Of a stretch of 42,709 nt of DNA, positions 1 through 8,800 are shown piece after piece. A program made the position numbers and the translations under genes. The notes below the pieces were generated by a model. That model ran no database searches, was not told the origin of the DNA, and worked only from the letters and a program-made list of their open reading frames with translations. Within the stretch, counting starts at the first letter, position 1. Each line of letters begins with the position of its first letter. The DNA comes from Oscillospiraceae bacterium (lineage in GTDB: Bacteria > Bacillota > Clostridia > Oscillospirales > Oscillospiraceae): NCBI GenBank assembly GCA_902778665.1, contig CACYYN010000017.1, positions 1-42,709 on the forward strand. The letters are read 5' to 3'.

Positions 1-897
1 ATCCATCTTAATGCTGGAGTTCCCACTCCAGAAGTAAGCATTCGGCTGATCTTCAGATCCTGCCATCACAACACATAATTCTCCTGTTCCTCCGTAGACA
101 CTGACATACCTGCAGTCATCAATGGATTTCTGTGCCTCAGCATTATCAAGCTCATAGGTAATGCGAACCGTGTTATTTGTGGGCGGATCCGTGACCGGAG
201 GAGCCGCATCAAACAGCACTCTCCCGTATTGCGGGTCGTAACTCCACCCGGCAGTGACGTGATAGCCATTGACCTCAACATACGTTACTCTCTCGGCCTT
301 CACCGGCAGCACATAGGTCTTCGCTCCATCTACGGCGTTATACCACACCGTCTTCCTGCTGCTCATACGATTCTCAGGCTGATACAGGTCTCCGGCTCCT
401 GTTGCCGGGTTGGCGTTCATCACAATCACCGGCTCATACGGGAACACCTCACTGCAGGAAAAAGACCACTGCCCGTCTACCTGATTGGCAGTGATCTCTT
501 TGTAAGCACCTTTGGTTTTGTAATACAGCTTATCGCTGAAGGTGAAAAACGTGCCCCGGATTTTGGGGATGCCTGTTGCAAGCAATACGGGTGATCCCGT
601 TTCAACATCAAAGCAAAAAATATTGCCTCCGATATGGGCAAAGATAAAACCGTGCCATAACCTGCTATATGCTGCAAAACCCTGCCCAAGCTGATAAGGG
701 CAAATATAATACTGCCCCTTGCGGGAACATAGCATACCGTTTCGCCAGAGGAGATTCTTCATCTCCGGAGACTCACTCGGCTTTAACCTATAATCCGGAT
801 CCCAGAGATTGATGCCACCAGAGAGATTGCTGTAATCCAGGACGTATTCCTTCTTCGGAGAAGGCGTGTTCTTCAGGCTTGTATATCTCGGTTTCAT
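1..897 (-). CDS. Phage connector/tail-type structural protein, 3' end off window
   Basis: One uninterrupted minus-strand frame of 299 codons runs from an ATG at 897 off the left edge; I translated it codon by codon and found no stop. The N-terminus carries GGINLWDP, a later ESPEMKNLLWRNG segment and SRKGQ. This Gly-Gly-Ile-Asn / Glu-x-Pro-x-Met-x-Asn / Arg-x-Gly layout is what I associate with the N-terminus of phage head-tail connector or tail-nozzle beta-propeller proteins (P22 gp10-like or T7 gp12-like role). The rest is rich in beta-strand-type residues (Tyr, Val, Thr, Gly), for example YVSVYGGTGELCVVMAG near the edge. An in-frame ATG at 906 is an alternative start; neither start has a clear ribosome-binding site. 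It lies 38 bases downstream of the zinc-ribbon gene. Structural phage protein is fairly sure; the exact role is inferred. Confidence 0.6.
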   Translation of the reverse strand, partial: MKPRYTSLKNTPSPKKEYVLDYSNLSGGINLWDPDYRLKPSESPEMKNLLWRNGMLCSRKGQYYICPYQLGQGFAAYSRLWHGFIFAHIGGNIFCFDVETGSPVLLATGIPKIRGTFFTFSDKLYYKTKGAYKEITANQVDGQWSFSCSEVFPYEPVIVMNANPATGAGDLYQPENRMSSRKTVWYNAVDGAKTYVLPVKAERVTYVEVNGYHVTAGWSYDPQYGRVLFDAAPPVTDPPTNNTVRITYELDNAEAQKSIDDCRYVSVYGGTGELCVVMAGSEDQPNAYFWSGNSSIKMD

Positions 898-935
898 TTG
901 ACCCATCTTATGATTTTTACACTCGTATAACCCAT

Positions 936-1154
936 TTATTCATCCTCCCAATCTTCTTCCCATTCATACCGTTCTTCTTCCAGCTCTTCCTCAAGCTCGT
1001 CCAGCCACTCCTCGGCCGGTATCCGCCAGAGGCATTCATCACAGCCGATGACACCGCTGCAGTCTTTATATACCGCGTCATACAGCACGCTGCCGCAATT
1101 CGGGCAGGCCGGCAATGCCGTTATCACCGGTGGCTCCGTACTTTTTTCTTTCAT
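936..1154 (-). CDS. Small acidic zinc-ribbon phage protein
   Basis: A 72-residue protein when started at the ATG at 1154, which has GGAG six bases upstream; a TTG at 1166 would add four residues and has no better signal. It carries a CPNCG knuckle and a second CDEC knuckle, spaced as in a single zinc ribbon (C-x2-C ... C-x2-C). It ends in a strongly acidic tail of Glu, Asp and Trp (EELEEELEEERYEWEEDWEDE region). Such a tail could mimic nucleic acid or bind a basic partner; that is speculation. It sits between the DUF1492-like gene and the structural gene of the prophage remnant. I do not recognise a named family. Confidence 0.55.
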   Translation of the reverse strand: MKEKSTEPPVITALPACPNCGSVLYDAVYKDCSGVIGCDECLWRIPAEEWLDELEEELEEERYEWEEDWEDE

Positions 1155-1200
1155 ATTGATCTCCAATCATTAAATCTGACATGGATATGCCGTTTCGATG

Positions 1201-1235
1201 CAAAACGGGGAAGCGTTTCCGCTTCCCCGAAAAAA
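1201..1235 (-). terminator. Rho-independent terminator, minus strand
   Basis: Perfect 10-bp arms CGGGGAAGCG (1206-1215) and CGCTTCCCCG (1220-1229) around a TTTC loop. Read on the minus strand the hairpin is followed by TTTTG (1205-1201). It would end transcription coming from the replication genes before the zinc-ribbon and structural genes. Confidence 0.6.
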
Positions 1236-1320
1236 GGAGGTGCCGCAAACGGTAACAGGGAGTGCATAAACCTGTCTGCCGTTCCATTCATTCGGCATCA
1301 TAATACTACCACACTCTTAG

Positions 1321-1366
1321 CGTTCTGTACGGTTCCAAAGCGTTCCATTTCGTTCCAAAGCGTTCC
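1321..1366. repeat. Five GTTC(C) motifs phased at 10 bp
   Basis: The blocks beginning at 1321, 1331, 1341, 1351 and 1361 each start with CGTTC or GGTTCC, an exact 10-base period. Within this, the 15-mer GTTCCAAAGCGTTCC occurs twice (1332-1346 and 1352-1366). The array lies directly downstream of the DUF1492-like gene and upstream of the next phage genes. Helical phasing suggests cooperative protein binding on one DNA face, for example a late-gene regulator or packaging protein; the binding partner is inferred. Confidence 0.6.
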
Positions 1367-1369
1367 GAT

Positions 1370-1810
1370 TTATAATTTTTTTCTCTGCAGCTTTTTTTCT
1401 GCTTCTCGAAGTGCTTTTTTCTGAAGATTGAAGCATGTTGTCTTCGGCAAAGCCATGATTGATCGAATTTCCTTCATGCTCCTCCCCCGGATATACATGA
1501 GCCGCAGGAAGACACGGTGATCTTTCTGATCCAGGCTGTCAATAAATCCCTCAATCTCCTGCTGAAGATTCAGCAGCTGCTGCCGGAGTTCAGCAAGGAT
1601 CTTCTCTTCATCCGCAATTTCGGCCATGATGCTGTCAAACTGTTTATCATCCTTTGACGGATTGCGTCCGGCCGTCAGGCTCAACCTTGTTGTCGTCCGT
1701 TCTACAATGGAACGCAGCGAGGCAATGTGATCCTCCTTTTTCCGTACCTCCTCTTCCAGCCGTTTCGGGCCGGAGAGATACTCTTCAATCCCGTAATTTT
1801 TCTTTGCCAT
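1370..1810 (-). CDS. DUF1492-like / sigma-region-4-like phage regulator
   Basis: A 146-residue protein, mostly helical. Residues about 15-100 look like coiled coil (EEEVRKKEDHI, EEKILAELRQQLLNLQQEIEGFID). The C-terminal third, with HRVFLRLMYIRGRSMKEI and LPKTTCFNLQKKAL, resembles the sigma-70 region 4 type helix-turn-helix of DUF1492/ArpU-like phage transcription regulators, which usually lie at the end of the replication module and switch on packaging and structural genes. Its start overlaps the upstream gene by 26 bases, so the two are translationally coupled. The 10-bp-phased repeat lies just after its stop and is a plausible binding site. The family call comes from layout and motif recollection, not from a search. 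Confidence 0.6.
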   Translation of the reverse strand: MAKKNYGIEEYLSGPKRLEEEVRKKEDHIASLRSIVERTTTRLSLTAGRNPSKDDKQFDSIMAEIADEEKILAELRQQLLNLQQEIEGFIDSLDQKDHRVFLRLMYIRGRSMKEIRSIMALPKTTCFNLQKKALREAEKKLQRKKL

Positions 1811-2330
1811 CGATGATATCCTCCTTCAGATCGGCACATGCCTTCAGCATGACACTGACAAACATCGGGTATGGCAGCTGTTTTCTGGCATAGGCCGGCA
1901 TCTCCATCTGCTGATCCCGCAATTTCAAAATCAGATCATGGACCTTTTGGTGCTGCGGATCAAACTGCTTTTCCAGCAAACTCATCTGATGCTCCAGCTC
2001 GCATTTTCGCAGATACAGCCTCGCTGCCTCTCTCGCCTCCTGCAGCATCTCCGCTTCCGTTTTCAGATAATCGGCATACTGCACTTTGAATGCATCAAGC
2101 TCCTGATCCAGCTTTTCCAGGATAAATCTCCCCTCCACTGTGGTATATGCACTGAATTCCGGGGAAAGAAAGAAATCTCTGCACTCTTTCGCCGTCTTCC
2201 CGGCAGCAGAACTTTTCGGTTTCATCATCATCTTCACCTTTGCCTCTCTGTAATCCTCCGCCGCCCGGACCACGACTGCGTTGAGCAGGTCCTGAACGGG
2301 GTTGTCACTGGTTCGATTCTCATCTTTCAT
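1785..2330 (-). CDS. Hypothetical phage protein
   Basis: A 181-residue protein whose N-terminal half has the pattern VQDLLNAVVVRAAEDYREA and ECRDFFLSPEFSAYTTVEG. A similar pattern (a helix ending in DYR, then ECxxFF-S) occurs in short proteins beside phage SNF2 genes; the function is unknown to me. The C-terminal half is charged and helical (CELEHQMSLLEKQFDPQHQKVHD). The ATG at 2330 overlaps the end of the helicase gene by 11 bases and has GGAG directly against it, a poor spacing, so translation may depend on coupling to the helicase. It overlaps the DUF1492-like gene at its 3' end. Confidence 0.45.
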   Translation of the reverse strand: MKDENRTSDNPVQDLLNAVVVRAAEDYREAKVKMMMKPKSSAAGKTAKECRDFFLSPEFSAYTTVEGRFILEKLDQELDAFKVQYADYLKTEAEMLQEAREAARLYLRKCELEHQMSLLEKQFDPQHQKVHDLILKLRDQQMEMPAYARKQLPYPMFVSVMLKACADLKEDIIDGKEKLRD

Positions 2331-3738
2331 CTCCGGGAATCACCCCTTTGAATGCACCCTGCAGGTCCTTCACCGGCAAGGGGCAGAGCTCAGCCTTGAC
2401 GGCGTCGATCAGAGCCGTCTGGGTTTTATCTTTCTTCCCGAGCACTGCCCGGATTTTTTCATCAATGGTGCCCTCGGTGAGTATGTGCTGGATGACAACT
2501 GTCTTGTCCTTCTGCCCCTGGCGCCAGAGCCGGGCATTGGTCTGGGTATAATTTTCAAGCGACCATGGGAGTGAATACCAGATGATCCGGCTGCCACCCT
2601 CTTGAAGATTCAATCCGTGGCCTGCAGACTGGGGGTTGATCAATCCCACTGCCAGCTCTCCTCTGTTCCAAGCCCGGATGCTCTCTTTGCTGTCCAGGGC
2701 TGCAAACCGTATGCCCTTGTCTCTCAGCATCGCTTCGATCCTCATCAGATCGTGCCGGTAGTTGTAGACCACCAATACGCTCTTACCGTTTGCCGCCTCC
2801 AGCAGATCTTCAAGGGCTTCAAGCTTGTGGTCATGTATGTGAACCGGCGTGCCGTCAACACCATATACAATGCCGTTTGACATCTGAATCAGCTTTGTCC
2901 CGAGAGCCATGGCGTTCTTTGCCGTGATCTCTCCGCCTTTCAGATTCAGGCTCATCTCCGCAGTCAGCTTTTCATACAGTGCCTTTTCTTTCTCCGAAAG
3001 CCGGACCACATAGTCGGTCACAACCTTCTCCGGCATCTGCAGGTGATCCATTGCTTTCATCGAGATGGTCATATCTGAGATCGCTTCATAGATCTTCTCT
3101 TCTGAGCCCTCACGGGGCTTCCAGTCCACAATCTTGCCCTGGTAGCCGAAGACGGGATTGAAATACTTCAGCTGATAAGAATTCAGATGGTTGCCTAAAT
3201 GCGCTCCTCCGTCCATGACGGCGTATTCGGCCCAGAGGTCCATCAGGCCGTTGGATGCCGGCGTGCCCGTCAGGCCGATTACTCTCTTCGCTTCCCGACA
3301 GAGACGATATGCTGCCCTCGTCCTGGCTGCCCGCATATTCTTGAAGCTCGAGAGCTCATCCAGCACCACAGCATCAAACAGATAAATCGGCCATTTCAGC
3401 GAAACCAGCCAGCTCAGGTTATCCCTGTTGATCACATAGATCTGAGCTTCCGCCTTCAACGCCTCTTCTCTCTGCTTCGGCGTGCCGAGGATGACGGAGA
3501 TCTTCAGCCCTTTCAGGTGCTGCCACTTCTCTTTTTCTGCCGGCCATACATCTCTCGCCACCCGGAGCGGTGCAATCACAAGAGCCTTTTTCACTTCTCC
3601 GGACTCAATCAGATCCTTCAGTGCTGAAAGGCTGATCACCGTCTTCCCGAGCCCACAGTCTAAAAAAGCAGCCGCCACGGGATGAGACTTGATATATTCA
3701 ATCGTGTATCTTTGATATTCATGAGGTTCAAAAATCAT
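2320..3738 (-). CDS. Phage SNF2-family DEAD/DEAH-like helicase
   Basis: A 472-residue ATPase with SNF2/superfamily 2 motifs in order: Q-region HEYQRYTIEY (about 7-16), Walker A variant DCGLGKT (about 28), motif Ia APLRVA, Walker B variant VLDELSSF (about 128), motif III LTGTPASNG (about 157), motif V INPQSAGHGLNLQ and motif VI QTNARLWRQGQ near residue 410. The length fits the compact phage group, which lacks extra domains. Such genes sit in the replication module beside the primase and probably remodel protein-DNA complexes or help replication and recombination. In most such phages a VRR-NUC nuclease gene stands between primase and helicase. Here that place holds only 142 non-coding bases. 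Confidence 0.85.
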   Translation of the reverse strand: MIFEPHEYQRYTIEYIKSHPVAAAFLDCGLGKTVISLSALKDLIESGEVKKALVIAPLRVARDVWPAEKEKWQHLKGLKISVILGTPKQREEALKAEAQIYVINRDNLSWLVSLKWPIYLFDAVVLDELSSFKNMRAARTRAAYRLCREAKRVIGLTGTPASNGLMDLWAEYAVMDGGAHLGNHLNSYQLKYFNPVFGYQGKIVDWKPREGSEEKIYEAISDMTISMKAMDHLQMPEKVVTDYVVRLSEKEKALYEKLTAEMSLNLKGGEITAKNAMALGTKLIQMSNGIVYGVDGTPVHIHDHKLEALEDLLEAANGKSVLVVYNYRHDLMRIEAMLRDKGIRFAALDSKESIRAWNRGELAVGLINPQSAGHGLNLQEGGSRIIWYSLPWSLENYTQTNARLWRQGQKDKTVVIQHILTEGTIDEKIRAVLGKKDKTQTALIDAVKAELCPLPVKDLQGAFKGVIPGDER

Positions 3739-3762
3739 GTTTTTTCATTATCCTTTCTCCTT

Positions 3763-3869
3763 AGTGCCGGTCAGTGCCAGTCAAATCATAAAGTTTATAT
3801 AGTGAGAATATTTATCTTTTTTCTCGCGCGCGTACGAAGTTCATGAATTGACCGGCACAGACCGGCACT
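3763..3869. repeat. GTGCCGGTC inverted iterons
   Basis: AGTGCCGGTCAGTGCCAGTCAA (22 bases) at 3763-3784 and its near-perfect reverse complement at 3848-3869 face each other across 63 bases, with two mismatches. Each arm is itself two tandem copies of a GTGCC(G/A)GTC unit. The spacer is A+T-rich at 3785-3820, then holds CGCGCGCG near 3825-3833. It lies just after the primase stop. Primases of the P4 type bind iterons at their origin, so this is a candidate phage origin or operator; that role is inferred. Confidence 0.55.
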
Positions 3870-3880
3870 TTATATCAAAT

Positions 3881-5425
3881 TCAGTCGTTCCACTCATGCC
3901 GGAGCCTGATACCGCACAGATATTTACCCCGGTTGGAACGAACTCTAACGATACCTTGCTGCTCGAGAGCAGTGTAAAAATCCGATGTGCTGCGTGCCCA
4001 TTCTCCGTTTCTAGAACAGTACTCGCGATAGGCAAAATAGACATCCCCGGATTTCTCACGATAGCCTTCATCTTTCTCACATACCTCGGACAGGAAGATA
4101 GACAGCCAATCGTTATTGTCACGGTAAGCAGAAATTGCGTTTTTCACACATTCCGGCACGGGGATGCAAAATTCTCTTGCGATCACCTTCTCTGCCCCTT
4201 CGATGATCCACTGCATGACGGCCTCACCGGCATTCTGCACCAGGTAATCGGTATAGTTCTTGACGTCGGAGCTGCCCTCGATTTTTGCGTTGAACGGGAT
4301 GACAATGAGCCTTCTCCAGGTTCCGGCATCGGAAGCCCCTACCTTGGGGAGATGATTCGTATAGAGCACCAAAGTGTGAGAGGGGATGAATTTGAAAGGA
4401 TCCCGGTATTTTTTCTCTGCGAAGATCTCGTCGGTCGAGCAGAGCTGCTTGATCATGGAGGTGTTGAGTCTCATCCCCTCCTCCAGCTCAGCCGCTATCA
4501 CAAGCCGCTTTCCCTTCAGTTCAGCCATCTCCGGCTTGACGTTTCTCTTGATCCCGACTGTCAGTGTGTCTGCCGACATCTGGCCGGAGTAGGTGCCCAG
4601 CACTCTGGCAACCGTATTCCAGAATGTGCTCTTGCCGTTTCGTCCTTCTCCGTAGGCGATGATGATCGCTTCCAGAAAAACCTTTCCGATTGCAGCGAGA
4701 CCGACAATCATCTGTACATATGCAATCAGTTCTTCATCACCGCAAAAGAATGTGTCCAGCGCCTTCAGCCAGATCTCCATGCCTTTTTCCGATGGATTGA
4801 ACATGGTGATTTTGGTGATATAGTTTCTCGGCTCCTGCGCCTGCACACCTGCCATGCCATACCTCAGGTCATAGGTGGCATCGGGAGTATTCAGCAGGAA
4901 GGGATCTTTATCCAGATCCGCAACCTCCTTCTGCACCATGGGCTTAGCGGCTGCCAGGGCGGAGAGAATATAGTTCATGTCCCGGCGTTTCATCACAAAG
5001 GCCTTGTAGAGGAAGGCGTTCGCAAGCTTCTCCTTTGCTCTCTCCAACGCCTGCAGCTTCTCCTCATCGTCGAAGGCCTTGAACTGCCGGCTTAAGCCTC
5101 GGGTCCCATCTGACAGATCAAATTCCACTCCTCCGATGTCTGTGAGCTCCTTCACGGCAGCGGCGATCTCATCCTCGGCATCTGCAAGCTGCAGATCCAG
5201 AAACTCCTCCACGGCACCTACTGCCCGCTGTTTGGATTCCCGCCAGCAGCGGCCGTCATACCTTAAATAGTCCGTGCTTTCGGTGTAGCAGAGCTCGTCT
5301 GCATATTCCCGTACAAGGACCTTTGCCTGCCCGATGTCGGAATAATCCGGCGGCTTCAGGCTCAGGGCAGCAGGCGCTCTGCCGTACTTTTCCGGAGCAA
5401 TATAATACTGAATATAAGCTTTCAT
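3881..5425 (-). CDS. Phage/plasmid primase, P4 (D5) family ATPase
   Basis: A 514-residue protein. The N-terminal third (SDIGQAKVLVREYADELCYT, then TDYLRYDGRCW) is the D5-N-like segment. A superfamily 3 helicase core follows, with Walker A GEGRNGKST near residue 265, a Walker B-type region VIAAELEEG and sensor-like LYTNHLPKVG. The C-terminus (about 430-514) looks like the winged-helix origin-binding domain. It would unwind and prime the phage origin. The ATG at 5425 has AAAGGA 11 bases upstream, a wide spacing, and this site lies inside the codons of the DUF3791-like protein on the other strand. The true N-terminus may therefore have been cut at a rearrangement and the present start may be fortuitous. 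Confidence 0.8.
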   Translation of the reverse strand: MKAYIQYYIAPEKYGRAPAALSLKPPDYSDIGQAKVLVREYADELCYTESTDYLRYDGRCWRESKQRAVGAVEEFLDLQLADAEDEIAAAVKELTDIGGVEFDLSDGTRGLSRQFKAFDDEEKLQALERAKEKLANAFLYKAFVMKRRDMNYILSALAAAKPMVQKEVADLDKDPFLLNTPDATYDLRYGMAGVQAQEPRNYITKITMFNPSEKGMEIWLKALDTFFCGDEELIAYVQMIVGLAAIGKVFLEAIIIAYGEGRNGKSTFWNTVARVLGTYSGQMSADTLTVGIKRNVKPEMAELKGKRLVIAAELEEGMRLNTSMIKQLCSTDEIFAEKKYRDPFKFIPSHTLVLYTNHLPKVGASDAGTWRRLIVIPFNAKIEGSSDVKNYTDYLVQNAGEAVMQWIIEGAEKVIAREFCIPVPECVKNAISAYRDNNDWLSIFLSEVCEKDEGYREKSGDVYFAYREYCSRNGEWARSTSDFYTALEQQGIVRVRSNRGKYLCGIRLRHEWND

Positions 5426-5433
5426 CAGAAGAA

Positions 5434-5853
5434 TTGTCCTTTGCTATATTCTGCATTGAAAATCTTGCTCAACATCTGCATATTGACACGAGGGAGGTCT
5501 ATTCCCTTCTCACAGAAAAGAGCAATCTACTCTATGATTACATTATTCCCTGTTATGACAGCCTGCATACACAAGACAGAGAATATATTCTGAATGACAT
5601 TGTTGATGTTATGAAGCAGAAAGGGGTTCTAAATTCCGTTATGACAGCAAATCCGATTCTTTTACAGAGAAAATATGCCCGTGTGGTAGAAGCATTTGCA
5701 GCCAAAGCTGAAATCAGCATGCAAAATGCTCTTGATTTTTTCTATCACTCAGAAGAATATAAACTGCTGCGAGAAGGTGTCTCGGACCTGCACTGCATGA
5801 GTGATGATTACCTGGCAGAAGACCTTCTGGAAGAATGGAGCAAAAGAAAATAA
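5434..5853 (+). CDS. DUF3791-like tandem protein, 5' end disrupted
   Basis: The frame reads SSEELSFAIFCIENLAQHL from 5422 on and ends at 5853, but no ATG precedes the conserved region; the TTG at 5434 is only the first possible codon and has no ribosome-binding site. The first part (FCIENLA, then YIIPCYDSLHTQDREYILNDI) matches my recollection of DUF3791. The second part, from MTANPILLQRKYARVVEAF to DLHCMSDDYLAEDLLEEW, matches a second small family usually encoded as a separate gene in DUF3791/DUF3990 toxin-antitoxin-like clusters. Here the two are fused in frame and no DUF3990 lies between. It is 13 bases upstream of hsdR, and such modules are often embedded in type I restriction loci. The 5' end abuts the prophage remnant. 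Confidence 0.5.
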   Translation: MSFAIFCIENLAQHLHIDTREVYSLLTEKSNLLYDYIIPCYDSLHTQDREYILNDIVDVMKQKGVLNSVMTANPILLQRKYARVVEAFAAKAEISMQNALDFFYHSEEYKLLREGVSDLHCMSDDYLAEDLLEEWSKRK

Positions 5854-5866
5854 AGGAAACACAGCC

Positions 5867-8800
5867 ATGAACCATTTCAACATCGTCGCCCAGACCAACC
5901 TGAATACCGTTGTAGCGGAATATGAACCGCTGCAGTTTAAATCTGACGCCTATCAGTCAGAAGCTGCACTGGAGCAGGAGTTTATCCATATGCTCTGTGA
6001 GCAGGGCTATACCTACCTGCCGATTCATGAAGAGGCTGACCTGATTGCCAACCTGCGGAAGCAACTAGAAACGCTGAATGACTATACCTTTTCCGACACG
6101 GAATGGGAACGGTTTTTCAATGACATAATCGCAAACCCGAATGACCAGATCCCGGACAAAACCCGGATGATGCAGGAAGATAACGTTCAGGTTCTCAGGC
6201 GTGATGACGCCATGACCAAAAACATCCGCCTCATCGACAGGAGAAATCCGCAAAACAACACTCTGCAGGTGATCAACCAGTATGTCATTGGGAAAGCCCA
6301 GGGGGCAAACTACGACAACCGCTATGATGTGACGATACTGGTAAATGGCTTTCCTCTTGTGCATGTGGAGCTGAAACGGAGAGGGGTTGCCATCCGGGAG
6401 GCTTTCAACCAGATTGAAAGGTATCAGAGAGATTCCTTCTGGGCGGGCAGCGGGCTGTTTGAATATGTGCAGATCTTTGTTATATCCAACGGCACGGAAA
6501 CCAAATATTACTCCAACAGCACACGCTTTAACGCCATCAAGGAAGCAACAAACAAATCTGCCAGAAAAGGCAAAACCAGCAACAGCTTTGAGTTCACTTC
6601 CTATTGGGCAGACGCAAAAAACAAGCCGATCACGGATCTGATCGACTTTACAAGAACTTTCTTCGCCCGGCATACCATACTGAATATTCTGTGCAAATAC
6701 TGTGTTTTCACCAGCGAACAGATGCTGATGGTGATGCGGCCTTACCAGATCACAGCCACGGAAGCTATCCTCAACCGGATTAATTTGGCCCATGAGCAGA
6801 AGTGGGCCGGCACCATCAAGGCCGGCGGCTATATCTGGCACACCACAGGCTCGGGCAAAACCCTCACCTCCTTCAAGACAGCACGCATTGCCTCCCAGCT
6901 GGGCTATATCAGTAAAGTGCTTTTCGTTGTTGACCGGAAAGATCTGGACTATCAGACCATGAAGGAATATGACCGGTTTGAAAAAGGTGCTGCCGACAGT
7001 AGCTCTTCCACTGCCGTGCTGGAAAAACAACTCAGCCAGCCCAATGCACACATTCTCATCACGACCATCCAGAAGCTTTCCAGATTTATTGCCCGGTTTC
7101 CGGATCACCCGATTTATGACAGGCCTGTTGTCATCATCTTTGATGAATGCCACCGCAGCCAGTTCGGTGACATGCATGATGCCATCGTAAAGCATTTTAA
7201 AAAGTATTATATGTTTGGCTTTACGGGCACGCCGATCTTCCCGCAAAACACGGCCAGCGTAAAGAACCCGAAATACTTCACTACCGAGCAGACATTTGGC
7301 GACAAGCTGCACACCTACACCATTGTCAACGCCATTAACGATAAGAATGTTCTCCCCTTCCGGGTGGATTATGTCAAAACGATGGATCTGAACGATGACA
7401 TTGACGATGAGCAGGTTTGGAACATCGACCGGAAGAAGGCTTTTGACGCTCCGGAACGCATCAGCATCGTGACAAAATATATTCTGGATCATTTTGACCA
7501 GAAAACCTATCGAGGCGATAAAACCTACGTCTATAACACGCTGACCAACATTGCCGAGGTTGCCTCTGCCGATCGTGGCAAGGTGGAGGAAGTGAAACGT
7601 GCCCAGCGGCTGAGTGGATTTAACTCGATTCTGGCTGTATCTTCCGTAGAGACGGCGAAGCTCTATTATGAAGAATTCCAGCGGCAGATGAAAGCCGACC
7701 CCACAAAAGCACTGAAGATTGCCACCATTTACAGCTATGCCCCCAATGAAGAAGATCTGGGCGGGCTGCTGGATGAAGAGAACCCGGAAGACACCAGCGG
7801 ATTGTCCATCCCATCCAGGGTTTTCCTTGACCAGGCAATCGATGACTATAACAAAATGTTCAAAACGGACTATGACACGTCTGATGCGAAATTCCAGAAC
7901 TACTACAGGGATTTGTCCCTCCGGATGAAAAACAAAGACGTGGATCTGCTGATCGTGGTGAACATGTTCCTCACCGGCTTTGACGCCACCACCCTCAACA
8001 CTCTCTGGGTAGATAAAAACCTGAAAATGCACGGGCTGATCCAGGCCTTCAGCCGCACAAACCGCATTTTAAACAGCATCAAAACCTTCGGCAATATTGT
8101 GTGCTTCCGCAACCTGCAGAAGCGTGTGGACGCTGCCATCTCCCTCTTCGGCGATGAAAACGCCGGCGGCATCGTTCTGCTGAGAAACTACGATGATTAT
8201 TATTACGGCTATGATGACGATGACGGCAAGCATATCAGAGGGTACGTAGAGATTGTTGCGGAGCTGAAAGAAGAATATCCCCTCTCTATCCCCCGTTTTG
8301 ATGGTGAGGAATATCAGAAGGGATTTATCAGGCTCTTCGGTGAGTTCCTGAGAAGGAGAAATATTCTGCTTTCCTTTGATGATTTCGCCGGCAACCAGAT
8401 TCTCTCTGATCGGGAGCTGCAGGACTACCTCAGCCGTTATCAGGATCTGCGTGACGAATGGAAGAGGAAGCGCGAGAATGGTGAAATCACGAACATCAAT
8501 GACGACATCATCTTTGAGACGGAACTGATCAAGCAGATTGAAATCAACATCGACTATATCCTCATGCTGGTGAAGAAGTATCATGACAGCCATTGTGAGG
8601 ATAAAGAAGTGCTTGTGAGCATCCGTACTGCCATCGGAGCCAGCCCGGAGCTCAGGAGCAAAAAGGAACTCATTGAGCAGTTTATTGAAGGCATCAATGA
8701 CGTTGACGATGTTTTGAACGAATGGAACAGTTTTGTGGTTGAGCAGCGTGAAAAGGACCTCCAGCAGCTCATTCAGGAGGAAAAGCTGAAACCGGCTGAG

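Noticed and set aside
1078-1287. Possible small gene over the terminator upstream of the zinc-ribbon gene
   Set aside because: It reads through the strong hairpin at 1201-1235 and overlaps the better supported zinc-ribbon gene in another frame.
3820-3845. CG-alternating CTCGCGCGCG stretch as a third copy of the 72-bp repeat
   Set aside because: Only the CGCGCG core is shared; none of the other blocks or spacings are present.
3848-5095. 415-codon open frame opposite the primase
   Set aside because: Complement of the primase; no motifs.
6065-8032. 655-codon open frame opposite hsdR
   Set aside because: Antisense to the motif-rich core of hsdR; the translated product has no recognisable domain and the open frame follows from the codon bias of the real gene.
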